This document shows, piece after piece, positions 55,629 through 64,000 of a DNA stretch of 64,000 bases. Below the pieces are notes generated by a model. That model was given only the letters and a program-made list of their open reading frames with translations. It was not told the DNA's origin and made no database searches. Both the position numbers and the translations under genes were made by a program. The first letter of the stretch is position 1. Each line of letters starts with the position of its first letter. The DNA comes from Salvelinus alpinus (lineage: Eukaryota; Chordata; Actinopteri; Salmoniformes; Salmonidae). The stretch is taken from NCBI RefSeq assembly GCF_045679555.1, contig NC_092098.1, positions 14,336,538 through 14,400,537 on the forward strand, written 5' to 3'.

Positions 55629-58600
55629 CAGCGCGCATGTTTCTCTTCATGCATGCTCTGACCATCAGTCCAGCACAGCAGGTGTGGTGTTTCGTACACC
55701 GTCATGTTCTCCTTTACCCATTGTAATAATGAAAAACTATTTTCTGAACAGCTAACTGTGAAATAGAAATGCCATCTGTTTTTCCAATACCAAGTGGTGG
55801 TGGAATCTTGTATTTTTTTTATCTGTACAATTCCTCTGAGGCTGTTCCACATGGTAGCATATTGCTGTAGCATTATTCTCCTCTGGCCACTCAACCATGT
55901 CCTATGACCCAGACACCTCTTTTCATTCTCCCCAGACTGAAAGACCAGACATTTGTCACTGACAGAAGGTCTGCTAACGGGTTATGAATGAATGAGTGGA
56001 TGTACAGTATGACTGTGCCTTATTGGTGTCTTTGATGGATGTCTGTGTTTAACAGGATCATGTGATTCGCGAAGGGGATTATCAGCAATTAGCTCTTCCC
56101 CAAATTAGGGCATCCATCCACTTTAACCAAACCTATAGCAATTCTGTCAGACTCGTTAACGAATCTTACATTTACAATGACAAATTTACCAGTTTCCCAC
56201 TTTAAAGTGTCCCTGTCACCCCCATTATGCCCTTGTATCTCTCAAACGTACTCTCCACTTGGTCAGATCTTTACAGAGGTTTCATCTGAGGTAACACAGA
56301 AGTAGAACAAAAGTAGAATTGGAGCCCAGACATCTGTGTGTGCTTTGGGCCAGCTGTAGGCTGCGTTCCAGGCATCCCTACATCTGGACAGCACAGGGGG
56401 TATGGGGTCCCCTAATGAGCACAAGGCCAGGGGGTACAGGAAGATATGAAAGAACACTCTCTACTGCTAACGTGTCTGCTAACGTTTCTCCTGCTCTTCC
56501 CCCTCTTTATTTAAGATGGAGGTCAGCCTTATTTGTGTGCCGTAATCTATGTATCTATGCATGTGCTGAGTGTGCTGTACTTATACAGGGAGGGATAAGA
56601 GATTGAAGTGCTTAGATAGATGGCTGGATGGATTAGTGAATATTGATATCCTGTTAGCTCATCATAGATATGAGCTGAGCTCAGCAGCTGTCCCTAGAGA
56701 GAGACAGCATGGCCACTGTCTGTTGCCGTGATGGTTTTATCTAGAAATGACCTTTTTTGGAGGCATAGGGACTGGTTTAAAATTGGTGGTGGAGACAGAA
56801 AAGAGGCAGGTGTGGCAGATAGACTGCTTTTGTATTATTTTGGGATGCAAAAATACCACATGTAATCTCAATGCAGATCCATTCTCCCCTTCTCTCAGAT
56901 CTGTCCAGGCTTTACTGGTGGTCTGCAGCCCCCTGCAGGTAAATGTGTGAATACCCATTATGTTTTCTAATATTCCATTCTGAATAAAGTCTCTCATTCT
57001 AACCACATGCCTGTCTGTTTTGTGGTGGCACAGGTCTTAGCGGATGACCATGTTAATTTCAGCGTATACGTGGAGAATCAGACACGGGGTCGAGACGCCA
57101 TGAGTCGCCGGCAGCACAGAGTGTACCAGCTGTACAGCAGGACAAGTGGCAAACACGTGCAGGTGATGGGGAGGAGAATCAGTGCCAAGGGAGACGATGG
57201 GGATAAATATGGTAAGATATAGTACTACTACTTCCTACAATATACAGAACACTCCAATACAAATCAGAATCAACAAGCAATCATTTCCTCTATGTTATCA
57301 CACCTACAGTACATGGCCCTCAAAATCATGAAGTAGCAACCGGCCAGACGAGCCTATGACACACTGAGAGAAATAGAAAGATGGAGCAGTGGTTTCTGTG
57401 TGGTAGACTCAGTCCCAATATCGATAAGGTCATCGATTTCCCATTTACCCCGCTATGTTGCTTTGCTGTAGGGGGATGGAGGGGGGTTTGGGTAGTGAGA
57501 GGGAGACTAATGTTATTGATTTGGTTTGACCTCTGTATTGTGGCTACATCTATGAACTAATTGCATGTAACAATCCCCCCATCCCGTCCTATGTGCTCAA
57601 TTTCTATGCCCTTTCCCACATGACAAAATACTACAGTTTACTATATAATACTACAGTACTTTATGTATAATTCTGTAGTAAGCTGTACTATACTGTAGAA
57701 TCCTATACTCCACACTGTAGTATCCCTCGATCATGTGTAGTACTTACTATGTAATTTCGTAGTATACTGTAGAATACTATATTTCACACTGTAATATCCC
57801 TCAATCACATATAGTACTTACTATATAATGTTGTAGTATACTGTAGAATGCTATACTACACACTGCAGTAGCCCTCAATTATGTAGTGCTTACTATATAA
57901 TTCTGTAGTATAATGTAAAATACTATAGTACACACTGAAGTGTCCCTCAATCATGTGTGGGTCATTCCACAAAAAGGGTGCCTTTTCGTGGAAGTAGAAA
58001 TTGTGCACCAATATTTCATTTTAAAAAGCCTGTTATATTAAATGAAGTGCACTTTAATATAGACCAAATAGAGAATCAAGTACATCTTTAATATGAATAA
58101 AGGCTTTCTAAAGTGCCAAAATTCAGTATTTTGACACGTCCCCTCGTCAACCCTGTGTCACTTCTAGGACGATTTCAACCGACTTAATCCCCAAAATGTA
58201 TCTACGTTTCACCATCATTGCAAAGGCCTAGTTATTTTTCTGCTTTGACAAAGTCATTTATGAATATTATTATTTATATTCATGATATTAGTGATGCTTT
58301 TACATCTGTCCCTCATGTTAAGGCCAACCCTGTTATGCAAACAATTTCCCCCTTTAAAATAATGGACCATTCCACCAAGTTAAATTATTCACAGCAGGTG
58401 ACATCATTTGGGTCTTCTGAACAGCATGGTGGAAAAGGAAGGAAGTCTTCTCTCTCTTTTTGGTCTATTTATAATTGTTTTATCATCTTTGACTGAGGTG
58501 GTCGAGCTTAACACATCAACCCTGTAAACTCAATTCATGTTAGGAAAACTTGAATTTGATTTAACTTTCATCATGCTCTTCACCACATGGCGAGTAATGG

Positions 58601-60315
58601 CCAATCTTCACCTAAAACCTCAACCCTGTTATCGTCAACCCTGTTAGAGGCCCAATGGTAACTTTATCAGGTTGATATTATATGTGAATTCATTTGTACA
58701 AGGGATACTAGATCAATGAGAAAATGTTAGATTAATCTCAAAGATGAGATTAATAAATAATAGTTAGGCAGTTACATAAGTGTCTGTAACAGGGTTGACA
58801 GTGTGGTTCAAGTGCAGATAAAATGCTCTTAGTTCATAGGATTTTAATGCCTGAGATGGGAAAAAGTGTTTTTCCGTAGGCTAAACATAAAATATATTTT
58901 AAAGTTAATTTCTTAAAAGTTTGCATGTATCAAAAAGACACCCATTTCGTGGAACGACCCGTGTAATACTTAGTATAGAATTGTGTAGTATACTGTAGAA
59001 TACTATAGTAAATACTGCAGTATTATCCCCCAAAAAACTGTGTAGTAAATACTACAGTAATGTCCGCAAAAACACTACAGTGTCTGCAAAAATACTGCAG
59101 TTTTTTAACAATAGTACTGCAGTTTTTTAACAATAGTACTACAGTATTTAATTTGCATATGCCCCACCCATTCCCCTCCCACATATTCTAATTTGTGCCA
59201 CTCACAAGTGAGACACCTACATGCCAAGTATATACCATATATTGTGTTCCCTACAGGTTATAGAAAAGAGCAGAAGCTTTGAACTATCCATTCATACTCC
59301 AGTCTTACCTACAGTGTAAGACTATTTTAGTATTTATCCAGCAAGTTTCCTCAAGGAGAAAGCCCCCACTTCTGTGTCAAAGACAACACAACAAACACAC
59401 TATAATGTGCATACTACAGTAAATACTACAGTAATGTCTACAAAAACACTACAGTGAATACTACATTAAAGTCCACAAAAACACTTCAGTGAATACTACA
59501 GTACATAAATATAGTAATACTACAGTATTTATACCATACTATAGCATTTTGTCATGTGGGCTCTTACAATCTGTATTTTTGTGCCTCTGTCTCTTTCCAA
59601 GCCCAGCTTGTTGTGGAGGCTGATACTTTTGGAAGTCAGGTGAGAATCCGTGGTAAAGAGACCAACTTCTACCTGTGCATGAACCGTCGAGGAAAGCTTG
59701 TGGGGAAGGTGAGACAAACACGATTCTTATTCTGACTCTTGCTACATGTTCCTTTTAATGTATACATTTAAACAACCTGGAGTTATTCACTTTGCATCTC
59801 ATATTGACACTACCAGTGCTTGACTTGGGCAGGAGCTTGCTGGAGCGGAGTACCGGCACCTCAACATGTCTTCTGCTTGAGCTCCTGTTCCTTTTATAGA
59901 ATATTAGCTCAAAAGTATTGTTGAACCCCTGCACCTAAATATAGTTTTGGCAGCCAAAATGAGTACCGGCACCTATTTCAGTCCAAGTCAGACACTGGAA
60001 ATTATCATATATGTGTGTGTATTCCAGAAGGCTAGTAATCGCAGTGCAGACTGTGTCTTCGTTGAGATGGTGCTGGAGAACCACTATACAGCTCTGATGT
60101 CAGCACGCTATACGGGCTGGTACGTGGGCTTCACCAAGAGGGGGCGCCCCAGGAGAGGCCCTCAGACACTGCCTAACCAGCAGGACGTTCACTTCATGAA
60201 GCGCCTGCCCCCCGGGGAGCAGCCCGACCTGCTGCCCTTCCGCTTCACCACGGTCAGCAAGAGAAGCAAGAAAGTGAGAGGGACCCGACCCACAGCCACT
60301 ACAGCACCTACATAG
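55499..60315 (+). CDS. fgf24: fibroblast growth factor, FGF8/17/18/24 subfamily (complete, 5 coding exons)
   Basis: Joining 55499-55530, 56899-56938, 57034-57211, 59602-59708 and 60028-60315 gives 214 residues with all phases matched (2, 0, 1, 0). Residues 1-24 ([20 protein letters not shown] then SPLQ) form a secretion signal; the FGF core follows with [73 protein letters not shown] and [15 protein letters not shown], and a basic C-terminus (KRSKKVRG). An NQT glycosylation site at residue 39 matches FGF18. Size and exon plan, including the tiny second exon in the signal peptide, fit the FGF8 subfamily of secreted FGFR ligands. It is clearly nearest FGF18/FGF24; the divergence from the strongly conserved FGF18 ([11 protein letters not shown] in place of GKPDGTSKEC) makes fgf24 the better guess. 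FBXW11 next door matches the FGF18 neighbourhood in human. Confidence 0.88.
55593..55627. repeat. (TG)n microsatellite in FGF intron 1
   Basis: About 15 TG units. The rest of introns 1 and 2 (55531-57033) shows nothing else recognisable. Confidence 0.85.
56899..56938 (+). CDS. fgf24: FGF exon 2 (end of signal peptide)
   Basis: A 40-bp exon between cttctctcag and gtaaat, coding [14 protein letters not shown] small exon at this point (LHFLLLCFQVQ in FGF18) is a feature of the subfamily. Confidence 0.75.
57034..57211 (+). CDS. fgf24: FGF exon 3 (start of FGF core)
   Basis: Acceptor gtggcacag, donor G|gtaaga. Codes [20 protein letters not shown] through GDDGDKY. Confidence 0.92.
57615..59560. 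mobile_element. MITE with internal tandem repeats in FGF intron 3, itself interrupted
   Basis: Ends cccacatgacaaaatactac and (complement) cccacatgacaaaatgctat are an inverted repeat. Inside, a roughly 88-bp unit rich in tactatagtatactgtagaa repeats about four times (57640-57954), and shorter tactacagtaa units fill 58965-59540. A second element (57959-58960) has inserted in the middle. Confidence 0.7.
57959..58960. mobile_element. 1-kb DNA element with GGGTCATTCCAC ends nested in the MITE
   Basis: The ends gggtcattccacaaaaaggg and (complement) gggtcgttccacgaaatggg form an inverted repeat; GTGT on each side (57955-57958, 58961-58964) looks like a target duplication. The interior repeats tcaaccctgtta motifs and codes nothing evident. 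Superfamily not assigned. Confidence 0.7.
59602..59708 (+). CDS. fgf24: FGF exon 4 (FGF core)
   Basis: Acceptor tttccaag, donor AAG|gtgaga. Codes [20 protein letters not shown] then [16 protein letters not shown]; 107 bp. Confidence 0.93.
59813..60000. mobile_element. MITE ending 27 bp before the last FGF exon
   Basis: Starts ccagtgcttgacttgggc and ends gtccaagtcagacactgg, an imperfect inverted repeat; interior ggtaccggcacc-type strings occur twice in opposite halves. Exon 5 begins at 60028. Confidence 0.65.
60028..60315 (+). CDS. fgf24: FGF exon 5 (end of FGF core and basic C-terminus)
   Basis: Acceptor tgtgtattccag, stop TAG at 60313-60315. Codes [20 protein letters not shown] through [15 protein letters not shown]. 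Confidence 0.93.
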   Translation, partial: KASNRSADCVFVEMVLENHYTALMSARYTGWYVGFTKRGRPRRGPQTLPNQQDVHFMKRLPPGEQPDLLPFRFTTVSKRSKKVRGTRPTATTAPT

Positions 60316-62119
60316 TCAATGCCACACAACATACTCAAATGACTCGACAACTGTCCTTCCCTGTGTGAATTGAATGTAAGGAGTTTGCTGGGCTGAACCC
60401 AGGTAAAGACCTAACTAAGTGGTGCATAGTACAGTATGTGCATCAAAAGACTTGGCGCTAAACAATCTGACCACATCAGGGAAGATGTTGTCCTTGCCCT
60501 TTTCCTCCCCATTCCAGAGACAGTGTTGTCTCAAAGACTGTTGAATTACAATGTACAGTGCCAACCATTCTAGTTAGGCCACAGAAGACAGCTATACTCA
60601 GTGTTTGTTTCCAAAGGCACTAAAGTTGAGCTACCAAAGACGACTGAACCATAGCGTTCAATACCAAATATTAGTGTTTTCAACATCCCAAAGACAACTG
60701 GTCAACTGTTCAGTACCTAACATCCAAACCACCAAAGGCGACTGTAACGTGTACCCAACACAGAGGGACAGTCAAGGTTTCTCAATGCATTATTTGTATG
60801 TTTGTCTTCATATGACTTAGGAGCTACTGTTCCTGCCTATTCACTCAATACAGAAAGCTGCTGTAACATAGTAAGTACACTATCTTCAGTCTGTCTCATA
60901 TGGACATATTTATGGAGAATTGTTGAAACTATATGCATTTTATTACCATTGTTATTATTACAATTATTTATTTAACTTGATGGTATGATAGCTGTTTTAG
61001 ACCAATGGTATTGCCAAATAGAATACAAACATATGGTCCTAAATGTTACCGGTTTGCTATATTGTGTGATACTCATCAATATGCTAATCCACAAATGTTT
61101 TTCTCTAAAAGAAATGTAAATACTCCATGTTTGTGGAACATACAGGAAAAGACTCATAACCTAACCTTGACATTGTAGGCACCATGCTCTGGGTCATTGA
61201 TGTTCCATAAAAAAAAAAGTACAAGTGCCATCTAGTGGTCACTGGAAATGGGAGCAACTGCACAGAACACAGAATATGTGCCAAACCACAGTCCACTGAT
61301 TTATCCCTTGGAAAACGAGCTGAGCCTAATGACCTTCTCGATGGAATGCAGCTGCCAATACATAGAATCCATTCTGATCAGGTTAATACACGCGTTGAAA
61401 ACTGAATGGGAAAATGAGCTAAAAACAAGCAGGGAATACCTACACGAACATATCTGAATGTGTTCTAGATGTATCTAGTTGTGAGCAGTGCAGCCCTTTC
61501 ATAACTGGATGAAGGCCTCAACAGCCACACTCATAACCATGTCATTTCCTGCAGCTGGGATGTCCTTCCCAGGCAGGCAGCATGCACAGCTCAGACATGT
61601 GGGCACTGTAGTACTGAGGGCAGGAGGTAGTTTCTCACTGCCCAACACCATGAAACATTTTCTTGAGAGAATGTGTGAGGCAGAGAATGGGCTGGACGTG
61701 TGTGTGGAGGAATGTGGGTTCCAGTGCGTTACTGCATTCCTGATCACCCTTTCTGGGTACCAGCATTCCGTCTGCAGACTAACTTTGATCCTCCCCTCGA
61801 TACACTACATACACACTCTTTCCAAACACCAATTCAGAGTTAATAATATATCCTAAATTCTCTAGTTTCTTGCCAATTTCCAGAGCCACACTCATTAAAC
61901 CGAAAAGTGTAAAAACACACAACACATCCTGCTTGTCATTTTCAGACCAGGCCTCCCCCTCTCTATATCAGGATTATATTTAATAGACGAGCAATGGGAG
62001 GTTCACTTCAACTGAGTGGTGGTTTGGTCTGTACATACAGTAGCGATGGCATAGATGCATGATACTGAACAGGTACATTACTCATACACGCTGGTTTACA
62101 CTCCTTCACATTCAAGTAC
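60316..62119 (+). other. FGF 3' region and spacer to fbxw11
   Basis: Includes the 3' UTR of the FGF gene, whose end I cannot place. No further coding exon is convincing; frames at 61248-61856 lack recognisable domains. Confidence 0.4.
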
Positions 62120-63387
62120 TTTATTCTTATTAATGGGGGTTTTTCCTTTAAAAAAATCTTTTCAATATACAACACCATTTTAGACAAGACAATTCTGTTT
62201 ACAACTAATTTCAGCTCAGTAAGGGGTCATTCAGAACCTAGACAGGCAGCAAGAGGGGGACAGAACAGGACAGAGGGAGAGTAAGTAAAAGACGAACGCA
62301 GGGTAGAGAACTAGGGATGAGAGGGGTTTAGAGAGAAGAAAAAAATTCTTAGTACACTAACAAACTAAATTAATTAGGTCAAAAATTTAAAAAAAATATA
62401 GAAAAACTTAAATAGGTCACTAGCACACTGTTGTCCCATCACTTATCCATGCAGTACAGTCTTCAGGGGGAAAAAAACATCAGCTCTCTTCCACATTTTT
62501 TTTTACCAAACAAAATGAGTAAAATAACAAGATTGATATGTCCTTGGTGCCCAAAGGGGCGGGCCTGAGGCATCTGTCTCTCAGTCTGGATGCGAAGAGT
62601 TGAGCCCCGGCCCTGCCTCCTTCCTTTCCTCCCCAGGGCATCTTTAACAGGCCGTCTCCAGCCCTCTTTCTCCATTCCTCCAGCCATTCAGTTCAGATTC
62701 CTTCATGTCCATGTCTGTTACTCGGTCTTGGGTGACCAGAGTAAGGGGAGTTGGGCCTTAGAGTGTGACCTAGTAGACTCCGCTTTGTGTGTATGTTTGT
62801 GTGCGTTTTGGTTGGGGGGGGGGGGGGTGGTAAGGGGCAATGTGTTTGAGCACTGAAGGCCCGATGAGGGCGGGACGACCCCTCCACATGAACACCAGGA
62901 GGAGGACAGAGATGATGCAAAGAGGATGATGGAGTGGGAAGTGACCTCTGACCCTGGCACATTGACTTGGCCATTAGGACTGTCCCCGCACACACACACA
63001 CACACATCACATTCCACCGGGCCTGCCCTGCAGAGAGAGAGAGAGAGAGGGAGACACTCAGCACACTATGCAAGTGATCCTGTAGGTGTGTTCAATTTAG
63101 GTCAGGAGTCCCACCTCCAAGCAAAGAATGAAGTTAGAGTTGTATATGAGCTGCAGTGCTTACCACCCCCCCAACAAAATGTGTTTTTGGAAGAGTTAAT
63201 AGAAGAAAAAGGGTGGGAGGCTTAAAGATTGAGTCAGCAATGCAGAAAGTAAACAGCAATATCAGGTCAATCGAAGCCCACCCATATGCACAGAGTGCAG
63301 CGTCTTGCATCGCAATCGCAAACCTACTTCCACTATTGATCCTGTACGGGTGTCACTTCATTTATTTGTCTGTAGGAAAACGTGTGT

Positions 63388-63418
<31 letters not shown>

Positions 63419-63680
63419 GTTTAGGGAACAAATCAATTGATGGCTGCTAAGGCAGATGAATCAAATATTTGTTTTTGTATGAATCTGGCCTGCAAAATAT
63501 AGAAAGATGTGTGCTTGCTTACTTATCTTAACTACCGAAAAGCCACACAATTTGAATCAGAGCATCTTGTTCATTAAAAATATCACTTTAGTTTGTTGTA
63601 TTCATTCCTAGTGTGTGTAAGTTCTGGTGAGTGTATGCAGGCACATACTCCTGACAGTGTGTGAGAGTCGTGTGTACCTG
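62120..63680 (-). other. probable 3' UTR of fbxw11
   Basis: Lies past the stop of fbxw11 on the minus strand. A possible polyadenylation signal AATAAA (minus strand) sits at 62120-62125. It contains poly-G tracts (62813-62827, 63402-63419) and short CA/TG runs. The UTR end is inferred only from this signal. Confidence 0.4.
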
Positions 63681-63842
63681 CTATCTGGAGATGTATGTAT
63701 ACGTGCGAGAGGGCGACCTGCCCTCAGTCTGTCCATTGGTCGACACGTTCAGGAAGTCCCAGATGAGGATAGTGTCGTCATGGGAACTGCTGATGATCTG
63801 GAATTCATCAAACTGTAGCCGGAATACACGCCCAGAGTGCTC
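63681..63842 (-). CDS. fbxw11: fbxw11 last coding exon
   Basis: Acceptor tttcag just above 63842, stop at 63681-63683. Codes the final WD40 blade and tail. Confidence 0.95.
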
Positions 63843-64000
63843 CTGAAAGACATCAAATTCATCAGTATCCTCTACAATAACCATCATCTCCACCATCATG
63901 CTCTAGATCCAAGCTAAACTCACCACCAGTGTGCGCAGACAGAGGGTGCTGGCAGGGGCGCGAGGGTCCAGAGCAGCTTGTAGGTCCCATACTTTGATTT
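63681..64000 (-). CDS. fbxw11: F-box/WD-repeat protein 11 (beta-TrCP2), last two coding exons
   Basis: Minus strand: the exon at 64000-63924 (continuing beyond the window) codes [20 protein letters not shown] then LRTLV and ends at GTG|gtgagt; the next exon at 63842-63681 follows acceptor gatgtctttcag and codes [40 protein letters not shown] and [13 protein letters not shown], stop TAG at 63681-63683. This is the last WD40 blade and C-terminus of the substrate-recognition subunit of an SCF ubiquitin ligase, which binds phosphodegrons of beta-catenin and IkappaB. FLNV and IISSS fit FBXW11 rather than BTRC (FLND, IVSSS). Transcription converges with that of the FGF gene. Confidence 0.95.
63924..64000 (-). 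CDS. fbxw11: fbxw11 penultimate coding exon (partial)
   Basis: Donor gtgagt at 63918-63923; phase 0. Codes part of the WD40 domain. Confidence 0.93.

Noticed and set aside
61248-61856. Frames of 69 and 122 residues downstream of the FGF gene
   Set aside because: No recognisable domain and no splice sites in a fitting place; likely 3' flank.

Overview
The window is nuclear DNA of a bony fish, almost certainly a salmonid. The grounds are intron-containing vertebrate genes, a Tc1/mariner family, a tRNA-derived SINE and LTR pieces whose sequences I recognise from memory as salmonid, and very long simple and tandem repeats. No database was searched.

Left part (1-37.5 kb): the 5' end of a clustered protocadherin (Pcdh) locus, all on the minus strand, so transcription runs from high to low coordinates. 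In that order there are: a complete four-exon protocadherin gene (variable exon 34961-37489, constant exons at 33769-33830, 33144-33250 and 32630-32946); a second large variable exon (25461-27914); a third, gamma-like variable exon (1545-3896); and two decayed exons (4262-4925 and 1-215). The constant exons serving the last two intact exons are not in the window and should lie to its left. Three exons (one decayed) carry a shared motif about 200 bp upstream of their start, matching the position of the protocadherin promoter element. Between the exons lie a 5.7-kb satellite of ~23-bp units, a GA-rich array, a SINE, a Tc1 relic split by an LTR-like insertion with a MITE and a solo LTR inside it, a nested LINE, and a piggyBac relic.

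Middle (37.5-55 kb): no convincing host gene. It holds a young Tc1 element inserted in a smaller TA-flanked DNA element (43041-45154), a 6.8-kb minisatellite of 16-bp units (45746-52574), a long GA tract and a large inverted repeat.

Right part (55.5-64 kb): a complete five-exon fibroblast growth factor gene of the FGF8/17/18/24 subfamily on the plus strand (55499-60315; best guess fgf24), and on the minus strand the last two coding exons of fbxw11 (63681-64000, running off the edge). FGF18 and FBXW11 are also neighbours in human, so this is conserved gene order. The FGF introns carry a nested pair of DNA elements and a MITE that ends 27 bp before the last exon.

The most interesting observation is the constant-exon cassette at 32.6-33.8 kb. 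Its three exons follow the gamma splice-phase pattern and it has gamma-like motifs, but its C-terminus carries a TFGK motif recalling alpha constants and lacks the lysine-rich tail. It may be a separate protocadherin subcluster reduced to one variable exon.
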